Assembly: GCF_029893585.1 (NCBI RefSeq)
Contig: NZ_JARXYX010000010.1
Coordinates: 1 to 64,000 of the forward strand
Direction: 5' to 3'
Length of the DNA stretch: 64,000 nucleotides
From: Streptomyces sp. LBL
GTDB taxonomy: Bacteria; Actinomycetota; Actinomycetes; Streptomycetales; Streptomycetaceae
Shown here: piece by piece, positions 17,226-26,156 of the stretch
Position numbering within the stretch: the first letter of the stretch is position 1
Layout: each line of letters begins with the position of its first letter
The notes under the pieces: model-generated
Seen by the model: only the letters and a program-made list of their open reading frames with translations
The model's database searches: none
Told to the model about the DNA's origin: nothing
Made by a program: the position numbers and the translations under genes

Positions 17226-17804
17226 CTAGGGCTCGACCAGCCTCCGTGCCGCCGCCTTGATCGAGGCGCGCAGGCGTTCGCGGTCGGCGTCCTCCGGGCC
17301 CGTGAGGACGCGGCGCATCTGCGGGACGACGGCGGCCCAGTTGGCGAGGGCCGTCAGCAGGAACAGCAGGTCACGGGGCGGGAAAGCGTCCGTGATGACA
17401 CCCCGGGCCTGGCCGTCCTCGATGGCGGCGACCTTGCGGGTGTAGTGGTCCTGGCGCTCGGCCTCGTCGGGGAGTTCGGAGGTGCCGTACTCCATGCCCT
17501 CCCAGAAGAGGAGGCGCAGCAGTTCGGGGTGGGCGGTGTGATAGTCGATCAGGCGGTCGATCCAGCCCTCCATGTCGTCCGGGTCGACCGGGACGGCGGC
17601 GGCGAGATCGACCATGCAGATTCCCAGGACCTGGGTGAACAGCTCCGCCTTGTTGCCGAAGTACGCGTAGATCAACTGCTTGTTCGCCTTGGCCGTGGCG
17701 GCGATCCGGTCGATGCGGGCGCCCGCGATGCCATGACGGGCGAACTCGGCGACCGCCGCCTCGAAGATCCGCGCCTTGGTGGCCTCGGGGTCTCTGACTG
17801 CCAT
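17226..17804 (-). CDS. TetR-family repressor of the adjacent MFS exporter (SCO4008-like)
   Basis: A 192-residue regulator. The N-terminal helix-turn-helix (about residues 10-57) contains FARHGIAGARIDRIAATAKANKQLIYAYFGNKAELF; the rest is a helical ligand-binding domain (C-terminal TetR type). It is divergent from the MFS gene with two palindromic operators between. From memory, S. coelicolor SCO4008 is a multidrug-sensing TetR repressor of the exporter SCO4007, and this pair has the same arrangement. Here the exporter is truncated, so the regulator may control only itself. Confidence 0.88.
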   Translation of the reverse strand: MAVRDPEATKARIFEAAVAEFARHGIAGARIDRIAATAKANKQLIYAYFGNKAELFTQVLGICMVDLAAAVPVDPDDMEGWIDRLIDYHTAHPELLRLLFWEGMEYGTSELPDEAERQDHYTRKVAAIEDGQARGVITDAFPPRDLLFLLTALANWAAVVPQMRRVLTGPEDADRERLRASIKAAARRLVEP

Positions 17805-17823
17805 GAAGGCAGGGTAGCCGCCT

Positions 17824-17912
17824 GGTAACCAACCGTTTGGTTACCCGGGAACGGATGGGGAATGCGGACGCCGGCGGGACTGTTCGCTCCATCAACCAAC
17901 CAGTTGGTTGAT
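17824..17912. promoter_or_regulatory. two TetR operators between tetR and MFS genes
   Basis: Site 1 (17824-17845): GGTAACCAA and TTGGTTACC, perfect 9-bp arms with a 4-base spacer. Site 2 (17891-17912): ATCAACCAAC and GTTGGTTGAT, perfect 10-bp arms with a 2-base spacer. Both share AACCAA...TTGGTT and are centred 67 bp apart, one close to each gene. The TetR protein at 17226-17804 is the obvious ligand. Confidence 0.8.
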
Positions 17913-17948
17913 TGATGGACAGAGTCGGGTCTAAGGAGTTCCGTCCCC

Positions 17949-18310
17949 ATGTCGACCACAGTCACCGCCCAGCAGGGCCGTACGCCGACCCGTCAGCCGG
18001 ACACCGCCACCCGCTTCCTCCTCCCCTTGATCACCCTGGCCACCGCGGTCACGGCCGCCAACATCTACCTCGCGGCCCCGCTGCTCCCCCTCATCGCCCA
18101 CGACTTCGGCTCGACCCCTTCCGCCGTCGCCTGGGTCGCCTCGGTCGCCCAGTTCGGCTACGCCACCGGCCTCCTGGTCTTCGCCCCGCTCGGCGACAGC
18201 GTCAACCGGCGCCGGCTGGTCGCCGTCCTGTCGCTCGTCACGGCCGCGGCGCTGGTCGCCGGTGCGGCGGCCGCGGGGACCACCGCTCTCGCCGCGGCCG
18301 TCCTCGTCGC
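17949..18310 (+). pseudogene. MFS multidrug exporter, truncated after about 120 residues
   Basis: ATG 17949 opens a frame with the first four membrane helices of a drug/H+ antiporter of the MFS (RFLLPLITLATAVTAANIYLA, ATGLLVFAPLGDSVNRRRLVAV, AALVAGAAAAGTTALAAAV). The cytoplasmic loop motif GDSVNRRR is present. After about residue 120 the frame enters a hexanucleotide array coding (VP)5(VR)7 and then reads antisense through the end of the acyl-CoA synthetase gene to 18845. The remaining eight or more helices are missing. It cannot work as an exporter. Both upstream operators are intact, so the damage is recent or tolerated. Confidence 0.8.
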
Positions 18311-20038
<1,728 letters not shown>

Positions 20039-20240
20039 GGCGTCCTCCCGAGGCGACGTTGCCTACGCGGCAGTAAGGGCTGCGCAGATTCTCCGCGCAT
20101 ACCGCACGGTATGCCACTAGGGCAGGATGATCGATCGCGTCACCTTACGCTCACGGCGTGCTGCCGGTACCGGTTCGGGCCCACCCAGGACACGTAAGAC
20201 TTCACCGGTCCGGGCCCACCAGGGACCCGCGCATCCGGTG

Positions 20241-20816
20241 TTATCGGGCCAGGCCGAGCTCGGGGTCCTCGCGGAGTTTGCCCAGGGCCCTGGACACTGC
20301 CGACTTCACTGTGCCGACGGACACCCCGAGCACCTCGGCGGTCTGGACCTCGCTGAGGTCCTCGTAATACCTGAGGACGACCATCGCCCGCTGCCGGGCG
20401 GGCAGCTTCATGATCGCCCGCCACATCGCGTCGTGCAGCGCCTGCTGCTCCGCCGGGTCGCCACCGGTGGGCACGGGCTCCGGCTCGGGCAATTCGTCGC
20501 ACGCGAACTCGTCGACCTTGCGCTTGCGCCACTGCGAGGTGCGCGTGTTCAGGAGCGCGCGGCGCACATAGCCGTCGAGTGCACGATGGTCCTCGATGCG
20601 CTCCCAGGCCACGTACGTCTTGGCGAGCGCGGTCTGCAGCAGGTCCTCCGCGTCGCACGGGTTCGCGGTGAGTGACCGGGCAGTACGCAGCAGCACCGGC
20701 TGGCGGGCCTTCACGTACGAGGAGAAGGAGGGGTACGACGGGTAAGAAGGGTACGGAAGGACCTGCGTCGCCGGCGTGGCTGCCTCCGGAGCGCTGGTGC
20801 AGACGATTGTGGTCAT
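20241..20816 (-). CDS. SigE-family ECF RNA polymerase sigma factor
   Basis: A 191-residue sigma factor. Region 2 (about residues 33-85: RQPVLLRTARSLTANPCDAEDLLQTALAKTYVAW) and region 4 (about 135-185: LPARQRAMVVLRYYEDLSEVQTAEVLGVSVGTVKSAVSRALGKL) are clear. The N-terminus has a repetitive YPSYPSYPSFSSY stretch. It is the SigE-family type abundant in actinobacteria, often without a linked anti-sigma factor; none is adjacent here. From memory its position corresponds to SCO4005. The target promoters are unknown. Confidence 0.9.
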   Translation of the reverse strand: MTTIVCTSAPEAATPATQVLPYPSYPSYPSFSSYVKARQPVLLRTARSLTANPCDAEDLLQTALAKTYVAWERIEDHRALDGYVRRALLNTRTSQWRKRKVDEFACDELPEPEPVPTGGDPAEQQALHDAMWRAIMKLPARQRAMVVLRYYEDLSEVQTAEVLGVSVGTVKSAVSRALGKLREDPELGLAR

Positions 20817-21043
20817 GACTCAACGCTATGAGTGAGGGCCCCTCCCGCTCATCGGCCGCAGGTCCCGAAGACAACTCCGCCTCAGGTTGTAGGGGTGGTG
20901 CCGGCTACACCTCCTGAAGGTGGACGAGAGAGCCGGGGGTACTGCGGGATTGCCCCTGGGGGGTGTCCGCCGACGGCTGCCGCCGGTTACCCCTGGAGGA
21001 CGGTCCAAGGGCGGACCCGGATTTGGTACTACCGGCTCGCCCG

Positions 21044-21120
21044 CCAGACGGTCGCGTTGGCCCTGCCCACCAGACGGTCGCGTTGGCCCTGCGGGCGCAC
21101 CCGCCAGACGGTCGCCGTGC
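21044..21120. repeat. short tandem repeat in a 362-bp gap
   Basis: Within the gene-free stretch 20817-21178, the 23-base sequence beginning CCAGACGGTCGCGTTGGCCC occurs at 21044 and 21070 (period 26), with a shorter third copy at 21104. Nothing else in the gap is recognisable. Confidence 0.7.
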
Positions 21121-21178
21121 CGCCGACGGCAGGGGCGGTGGCCCCTCGGTTCCTCCGCCGGCGGCTCGCTGCCGTGTC

Positions 21179-22345
21179 TCAGACGTCCGAGGTCAGTATG
21201 AGGCCCGACGTCGGCACACCCGTTCCCGCCGTCACAAGGACCCGGCCCGCTCCCGGTATCTGGTTCACGGCCGTGCCTCGGATCTGACGTACACCTTCCG
21301 CGATGCCGTTCATCCCATGCAGATATGCCTCACCCAGCTGCCCTCCGTGCGTGTTCAGCGGCAGCCGCTCCTCCGCGACGAAGTCGGACGCCTCCCCCTT
21401 TCCGCAGAAGCCGAACTCCTCCAGTTGTGTCAGCACGAACGGGGTGAAGTGGTCGTACAGGATCCCCACCTCGATGTCGGCGGGCGTGAGTCCGGAGGTC
21501 CGCCACAGTTGCCGGGCCACCACGTTCATCTCCGGCAGGCCGGTCAGGTCGTCGCGGTAGAAGCTGGTCATCTGCTCCTGCGCCCGGCCCGTACCCTGGG
21601 CGGCCGCCGTGATGACGGTGGGCCGGTGGGGCAGGTCACGGGCCCGCTCCACCGAGGTGATGACGAGCGCCTGGCCGCCGTCGGTCTCCTGGCAGCAGTC
21701 CAGCAGCCGTAGCGGCTCGACGATCCAGCGAGAGGACGCGTGGTCGGCCAGGGTGATCGGGCGGCCGTGGAAGTAGGCCGCCGGGTTGGTCGCCGCGTAC
21801 CTGCGGTCCGTCACCGCCACGTGCCCGAACGCCTCCGGGGTCAGGCCGTATGTGTGCAGATACCGCTGGGCCGCCATCGCCACCCAGGATGCCGGGGTGA
21901 GCAGTCCGAAGGGCAGGGACCAGCCGAGCGCGACCCCCTCCGCCGACGGCTCCCGGTGCTGTACGCCCGAGCCGAATCTGCGGCCCGACCGTTCGTTGAA
22001 GGCGCGATAGCAGACGACCACCTCGGCGACGCCCGTGGCGACGGCGAGCGCGGCCTGCTGGACGGTGGCGCAGGCCGCCCCGCCGCCGTAGTGGACGCGG
22101 GCGAAGAAGGCCAGCTCGCCCATCCCGCAGGCCTGGGCGACGGTGATCTCCGGGCTGGTGTCCATCGTGAACGTGACCATTCCGTCCACGTCGGCTGGCC
22201 GCAGCCCGGCGTCCTCCAGTGCGGCCCGCACCGCCTCCGCCGCCAGCCGCAGCTCACTTCGTCCCGAGTCCTTGGAGAACTCCGTTGCCCCGATACCGAC
22301 GATCGCCGCGCGTCCGCCGAGCGTGTCCCTGGTGCGTACGCTCAT
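21179..22345 (-). CDS. lipid-transfer protein / thiolase-like (Ltp2 type)
   Basis: A 388-residue thiolase-fold protein starting MSVRTRDTLGG. It keeps the glycine-rich core (AAIVGIGATEFSK) and the HGGQLGEAYLHG block but lacks the usual thiolase CASG nucleophile motif, reading YGGGAACATVQQA there. Proteins of this kind (Ltp2) act as retro-aldolases that cleave the last carbons off sterol side chains after the ChsH hydratase. Its ATG overlaps the stop of the MaoC gene (ATGA), and next comes the DUF35 protein, the same trio as in known sterol clusters. The substrate here is inferred only. Confidence 0.85.
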   Translation of the reverse strand: MSVRTRDTLGGRAAIVGIGATEFSKDSGRSELRLAAEAVRAALEDAGLRPADVDGMVTFTMDTSPEITVAQACGMGELAFFARVHYGGGAACATVQQAALAVATGVAEVVVCYRAFNERSGRRFGSGVQHREPSAEGVALGWSLPFGLLTPASWVAMAAQRYLHTYGLTPEAFGHVAVTDRRYAATNPAAYFHGRPITLADHASSRWIVEPLRLLDCCQETDGGQALVITSVERARDLPHRPTVITAAAQGTGRAQEQMTSFYRDDLTGLPEMNVVARQLWRTSGLTPADIEVGILYDHFTPFVLTQLEEFGFCGKGEASDFVAEERLPLNTHGGQLGEAYLHGMNGIAEGVRQIRGTAVNQIPGAGRVLVTAGTGVPTSGLILTSDV

Positions 22346-22905
22346 CCCGGCGCTCCTCGCTCTGCCGGTTCCTCTTCCTCGCGGGGCTCCGCCAACTCCC
22401 TTACCTCACCCGGTTCGCCTTGCTCCTCCCGCCCCGGTGGCTTCCTCCTCGGCAGGGTGACCGTCACTGTGCCGGTCACATGTCTGCCGGTCGCGTTGTC
22501 ACCGATCACACGGACGGTTGCGGTGTCGCCGTCCACCGACTCGGTCACGTTCTCGATGGCCCCCGTCAACACCATCGTGTCCCCGGGGTAGTTGGGAGCG
22601 CCGAGTCTGATGGCCACCTTGCGGAGTACGGCCCGTGGGCCGAAGTGGTCGGTGATGTAGCGACCGACCAGGCCGTTCGTCGTCAGGATGTTCATGAAGA
22701 TGTCGGGGGAGCCCTTCTCCCGGGCCAGTTCGGCGTCGTGGTGGACGTCCTGGTAGTCGCGGGAGGCGATGGCCCCGGCCACGACGAGGGTGCGGGTGAT
22801 CGGGATCTCCAGCGGCGGGAGTTCGTCGCCGGGTGTCATGCGGTCCTCGGCCTGCTTGATGCGCCCCTTGGGGCCGCCCTTCTCATCGTCTGCGCCTGCC
22901 TTCAC
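22342..22905 (-). CDS. MaoC-like hydratase small subunit (ChsH1 type)
   Basis: A 187-residue hotdog-fold protein with the hydratase-2 motif ASRDYQDVHHDAELA, whose Asp and His are the usual catalytic pair, then SPDIFMNILTTNGLVGRY. GTG 22905 overlaps the stop of the upstream gene (GTGA) and its own stop overlaps the Ltp2 start, so all three are translationally coupled. In ChsH complexes this chain pairs with the ChsH2 hotdog domain to hydrate an enoyl-CoA. The last 40 residues are an unusual charged tail (GREEQGEPGEVRELAEPREEEE) that is not part of the fold. Confidence 0.82.
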   Translation of the reverse strand: MKAGADDEKGGPKGRIKQAEDRMTPGDELPPLEIPITRTLVVAGAIASRDYQDVHHDAELAREKGSPDIFMNILTTNGLVGRYITDHFGPRAVLRKVAIRLGAPNYPGDTMVLTGAIENVTESVDGDTATVRVIGDNATGRHVTGTVTVTLPRRKPPGREEQGEPGEVRELAEPREEEEPAERGAPG

Positions 22906-23843
22906 GCGGCCTCCCCTCCGGCACGGAAGACCGGCAGCACCAACTCGTCGTCGTACTGCTGGAATTCGAGCCGGACCGGCTGGCCGATCCGCACCTTGTC
23001 GTAGGGCACCCCCACCACGTTGCTGATCACCCGGACGCCCTCCGCGAGTTCGATCAGGGCCACCGCGTAAGGGGGGTCGAAGGCCGGGAAGGGCGGGTGG
23101 TGCAGGACGACGTACGAGAAGACGGTGCCCTCCCCGCTCGCCTCGATCGTGCCCCAGTCCGGGCAGCCGCAGGCGTGGCAGCCGGGGAGCCAGGGGAAGC
23201 GCAGGGTCGTGCAGGCGGAGCAGCGCTGGATGAGGAGCCGGTGCTGTCGAACGCCGTCCCAGAAGCCGGCGTTGTCGCGGTTGACGACGGGGCGGGGGCG
23301 CACGACCGAGCGGGCCGGGGGCTTCCTCTCCGGTCGGTGTGCCGGGGCGTACTTGAGGATGCGGAAGCGGTGGGTGCCCGCGAGGTGCTCGCCCACGCGT
23401 ACGTCCATCCGGGTCGTCACGAAGTAGCCCGTGCCGAGTTTCGTCGTCTTGCGCTCCGACACCGACTCGATGACCGAATCGAAGGTGATCTCGTCTCCGG
23501 GGCGCAGGGCTCTGACGTACTCCTGCTCGCAGTCGGTGGCGACCACCGCGGTGCAGCCCTCCTCGTCGAGGACGGTGAGCAGTTCGTCGTACGCCTCTGT
23601 TCGCCCGGTGTGACCGGTGAGGCCACCCATGGTCCACACCTGGAGCATGGTGGGCGGGGCGACGGCGTCCGGGCCGAGGTACGCCGGGTTGGTGTCGCCC
23701 ATTGCCTCGCACCAGTGCCGGATCATGGGCTCGTTGACGGGGTCCTTTCCGACGCCGGCGACGGCTGCGGACCGCCCCTCGAACGTCTTCAGCCGCCGCT
23801 CCGTGCTTTCCGGGGCATCGCTCGCCCCCGACGTGTCGCTCAT
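22902..23843 (-). CDS. hotdog + DUF35 OB-fold protein (ChsH2 type)
   Basis: A 313-residue fusion. Residues about 15-165 form an FAS1-like hotdog dehydratase domain (NEPMIRHWCEAMGDTNPAYL). Residues about 190-305 form the DUF35 module: a rubredoxin-like zinc knuckle with CSAC and CHAC, followed by an OB-fold that in relatives docks the Ltp2 aldolase. ATG 23843 (MSDTSGASDA) follows GAGGG at 7 bases; the frame open upstream is low-complexity. First gene of the coupled trio. The zinc cysteines are all present, so it is probably functional. Confidence 0.85.
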   Translation of the reverse strand: MSDTSGASDAPESTERRLKTFEGRSAAVAGVGKDPVNEPMIRHWCEAMGDTNPAYLGPDAVAPPTMLQVWTMGGLTGHTGRTEAYDELLTVLDEEGCTAVVATDCEQEYVRALRPGDEITFDSVIESVSERKTTKLGTGYFVTTRMDVRVGEHLAGTHRFRILKYAPAHRPERKPPARSVVRPRPVVNRDNAGFWDGVRQHRLLIQRCSACTTLRFPWLPGCHACGCPDWGTIEASGEGTVFSYVVLHHPPFPAFDPPYAVALIELAEGVRVISNVVGVPYDKVRIGQPVRLEFQQYDDELVLPVFRAGGEAA

Positions 23844-24289
23844 CTTCGCCCCCTCGCTGTCCTCTGCCCGTCCCTCGTGTCCCCAGCCGCGTCGCGTGGC
23901 GTGGCGTTGTGCCGTGCCGCACCGCACCGTGCCGTGCCGCGTCATGCCACCTCGCTTGGACACTTCTGGTACACCGCAGCCGCCGGTCCGGTTCCCACCG
24001 TCCTCCCAAAGATTTCTGACTGTCCGTCAGATAAGGAGAGGTGTCAAGACCGGCGGCCCGGCACGCGAAGAACGGTGGCCGTCGCTTCCGGCGCCGAACT
24101 CCCTCGACCCCACGCCAGACGCGCCGGCCCGCTCCGCGACACCCGCCCCGCGCACGAAAACGCCGGCCTGCCCACGAAAACGTCTGCGCGGCGATGCTGT
24201 AGCACCGCCGCGCAGACGCTTGTCACCCCACAGAGCACCCCATGCACGGGAGTTCAGGAGACCGGCGCCCGAACGCCGACCCCCTCAGA
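23844..24289. promoter_or_regulatory. upstream region of the ChsH2-ChsH1-Ltp2 operon
   Basis: A 446-bp stretch with no credible gene. It holds a short GTGCCGTGCCGC-type tandem/palindromic patch near 23910-23945 and, at 24015-24031, the palindrome TCTGAC-TGTCC-GTCAGA. That symmetry suits a TetR-type regulator site for the operon, but no regulator gene is adjacent. Confidence 0.45.
24015..24031. promoter_or_regulatory. palindrome TCTGAC-n5-GTCAGA, candidate TetR site
   Basis: Perfect 6-bp arms with a 5-base spacer, about 170 bases upstream of the ChsH2 start. Sterol and fatty-acid operons of actinobacteria are often under TetR repressors with similar short palindromes. The cognate regulator is not in view. 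Confidence 0.45.
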
Positions 24290-24649
24290 TCACCACCACA
24301 GGGGGGTGAAGTTGACGGACGTGTTGTCGTTCCCCTGATTGACGGCCGTGAACGCGGAGCCGTTGACCTGGGCAGCATTGCTCTGATTCGAGGCACCGGA
24401 GCCGACAGCCTGCTGCTGCGTGGTGGCCGAGTTGCCGTAGTTGTCACCACCGACGCCGCCGCCGGCGACGCCCGCCACGGCTGTCGTCACGGACGCACTC
24501 GATCCGTCCTCCACGAACGCGCCGTTGTCCGCCGCCGCCATGCCGGTGAAGAGCGCGGCAGCCAGAGGAAGGGCGGTGACGGCGGCGATGACGCGGGCGG
24601 TACGGATGCCGCACTGGAAGCCATGATTCCCCCTCAAGCGTGACGACAA
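24290..24649 (-). CDS. small secreted Asn/Gln/Gly-rich protein, 5' end uncertain
   Basis: A product of about 105-119 residues. A signal peptide (RVIAAVTALPLAAALFTG, cleavage near AAADNG) is followed by a Gly/Ser/Asn/Gln-rich mature part (GDNYGNSATTQQQAVGSG, NQSNAAQVNGSAFTAVNQGN) ending FTPLWW. The pattern loosely recalls amyloid-forming curlin-like repeats. The only ATG with a good ribosome site (GAGGGGG, at about 24625) is out of frame by one base; the in-frame start would be TTG 24649. Either that TTG is used or one base is missing just after the true ATG. Confidence 0.6.
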   Translation of the reverse strand: MSSRLRGNHGFQCGIRTARVIAAVTALPLAAALFTGMAAADNGAFVEDGSSASVTTAVAGVAGGGVGGDNYGNSATTQQQAVGSGASNQSNAAQVNGSAFTAVNQGNDNTSVNFTPLWW

Positions 24650-24844
24650 AGTCGATAAACCCCTTTCATGACCTCAACGACCAGGCAGGGACGGGTATGT
24701 GCAACTCACACTCAAGGGGCACAAGAGATGAAGCGTTCCCGCACGTGTGCCGCCAATCCGCACGCTTCGGCGAGTCGAGGCCAGCCCTCCTCCTTTTTTC
24801 GAACATACGTACGAGCATGGAGGGTTTCTGCGTCGCCATGACGT

Positions 24845-24888
24845 GGCGCGAAGTGGGGTCCGCTTGTGGGCGGATCCCACTTCGCGCC
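24845..24888 (+). promoter_or_regulatory. 19-bp stem hairpin just ahead of a start codon
   Basis: GGCGCGAAGTGGGGTCCGC (24845-24863) pairs with GCGGATCCCACTTCGCGCC (24870-24888) with a single G:T pair and a 6-base loop. It ends 18 bases before ATG 24907 and just before the GGGAGA ribosome site. It could be a terminator of upstream transcription or a translational/transcriptional control hairpin for the gene. Confidence 0.65.
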
Positions 24889-24906
24889 TGGTGGGAGACT
24901 TGTTCC

Positions 24907-25326
24907 ATGGACCGTTTCCAGCTGTGCGAGGCTCTTCGAGCGGCCAGGGTCCCTGAGGCGAACTACGAGATTCCGGACTGCCCCGGCGGCCATCGCCCGA
25001 TGGACCACTACTTCCTGGAGGAACGCGGCGGCACGTGGGTCGTGGGAGTCCACGAGCGTGGCCGGCGAGAGGTGCGCGAGCGGTTCCCGGACGAGGCCCG
25101 GGCATGCGACTGGCTCTACGACCGTCTCACCGACGAGGGACCGCCGCCCGTCCCGGCCACGCCCGAGGAGCTGGATGAGATCCTGCACGACAGCGAGGGC
25201 ATCCAGCGGCGGGCGCGCGAGGAACTCGGACGAGCCCTCACTGAGGCCCGCCGCCGGCCCCTCAAGGGACCCCCCGGGAGGCCCTCCGTCGGCGAGAGCC
25301 GCAAAGAGCCGCCGACGACAGCGTGA
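24907..25326 (+). CDS. conserved hypothetical protein, 139 residues
   Basis: ATG 24907 follows GGGAGA. The product contains NYEIPDCPGGHRPMDHYFLEE, WVVGVHERGRREV and ACDWLYDRLTDEGPPPVPATPEELDEI, a pattern I recall for small actinobacterial orphan proteins, possibly immunity-like, but I cannot name a family. No signal peptide or membrane segment. It has a striking hairpin in its leader and is not in an obvious operon. Confidence 0.65.
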   Translation: MDRFQLCEALRAARVPEANYEIPDCPGGHRPMDHYFLEERGGTWVVGVHERGRREVRERFPDEARACDWLYDRLTDEGPPPVPATPEELDEILHDSEGIQRRAREELGRALTEARRRPLKGPPGRPSVGESRKEPPTTA

Positions 25327-25423
25327 CCTGCCGGCGACCTGCCCGCGCGCCATGCCCGACTTCGCCGAATAAGGCCGAAAGGCGCCCTGTCTGCATGGTG
25401 TACCGCGCACTCACACTCAAAAA

Positions 25424-25891
25424 ATGGCGGTTCTCCACAGTGTCAGCCAGCCTGAGTGCCTGTTGTGCTCCTCGCACGGGCCCGACGTTCGTGAGCGCGG
25501 ACGGATCATCCCCCTGTCATCCGAACTCTGCGACAGGTGCTGGAACAAGGTCGCCAACGATCTTGCCCTGAACGAGGGCGCCACAGCGGCACCGGAGCCC
25601 GAGTTCGCCCCGGATGACGTGGCATGGATCGAACCCCGCACGTGCCAGCATTGCGATACGCCGGTGCGTTGCTACCCCACCAACTATGACCGTTGGGTCG
25701 AACTGGCCACGTTCGAGCTGCCTGCGAAGAAGGTCCCTCCGCGACACCGTTGGCGTTTGATGCGCCCGAGAGCAGCGAACACCCCGATCGCTGTGGCGAC
25801 AGTAGCCATCAGGATCGGCGCCATCGATCCCGCACCCGGAGAGCCTGTCATTCCCGCTCACGAGTTCGTGTGCCTGCGGCATGAAGCATGA
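25424..25891 (+). CDS. DUF6083-type protein with Cys motifs
   Basis: A 155-residue protein starting MAVLHSVSQPEC. Two cysteine pairs (CLLCSSHG, CDRCWNKV) and CQHCDTP form a likely zinc-binding unit, followed by PTNYDRWVELATFELPAKKVPPRHRWR and a C-terminal FVCLRHEA. The YDRWV...ELP...P..RWR block is that of the DUF6083 family as I know it. Function unknown. It stands before tRNA-Ser(TGA). Confidence 0.7.
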   Translation: MAVLHSVSQPECLLCSSHGPDVRERGRIIPLSSELCDRCWNKVANDLALNEGATAAPEPEFAPDDVAWIEPRTCQHCDTPVRCYPTNYDRWVELATFELPAKKVPPRHRWRLMRPRAANTPIAVATVAIRIGAIDPAPGEPVIPAHEFVCLRHEA

Positions 25892-26008
25892 CCGTGCCCT
25901 TCGCGTGCGCGATCGGCCGGGGACCCACGGGAAACAGCGGGTCGCTCAAGGAGAGCGGACACGACGAGAGCCCCCGACCTTTTTCGCTGGTCAGAGGCTC
26001 TCACGCTG

Positions 26009-26095
26009 CGGAGGCGGTGAGATTCGAACTCACGGTGACATCGCTGCCACGACGGTTTTCAAGACCGTTCCCTTAGGCCGCTCGGGCACGCCTCC
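26009..26095 (-). tRNA. tRNA-Ser(TGA)
   Basis: Minus strand: acceptor GGAGGCG/CGCCTCC, D-arm, anticodon loop CTTGAAA giving TGA, long variable arm, T-arm GTGAG-TTCGAAT-CTCAC, discriminator G at 26009. Confidence 0.95.
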
Positions 26096-26156
26096 CCGCG
26101 CCACCGTCACCGGCAGCGCGGGGACAAGAGTAACGGGTGGTTCGAGTGGATGGCGG

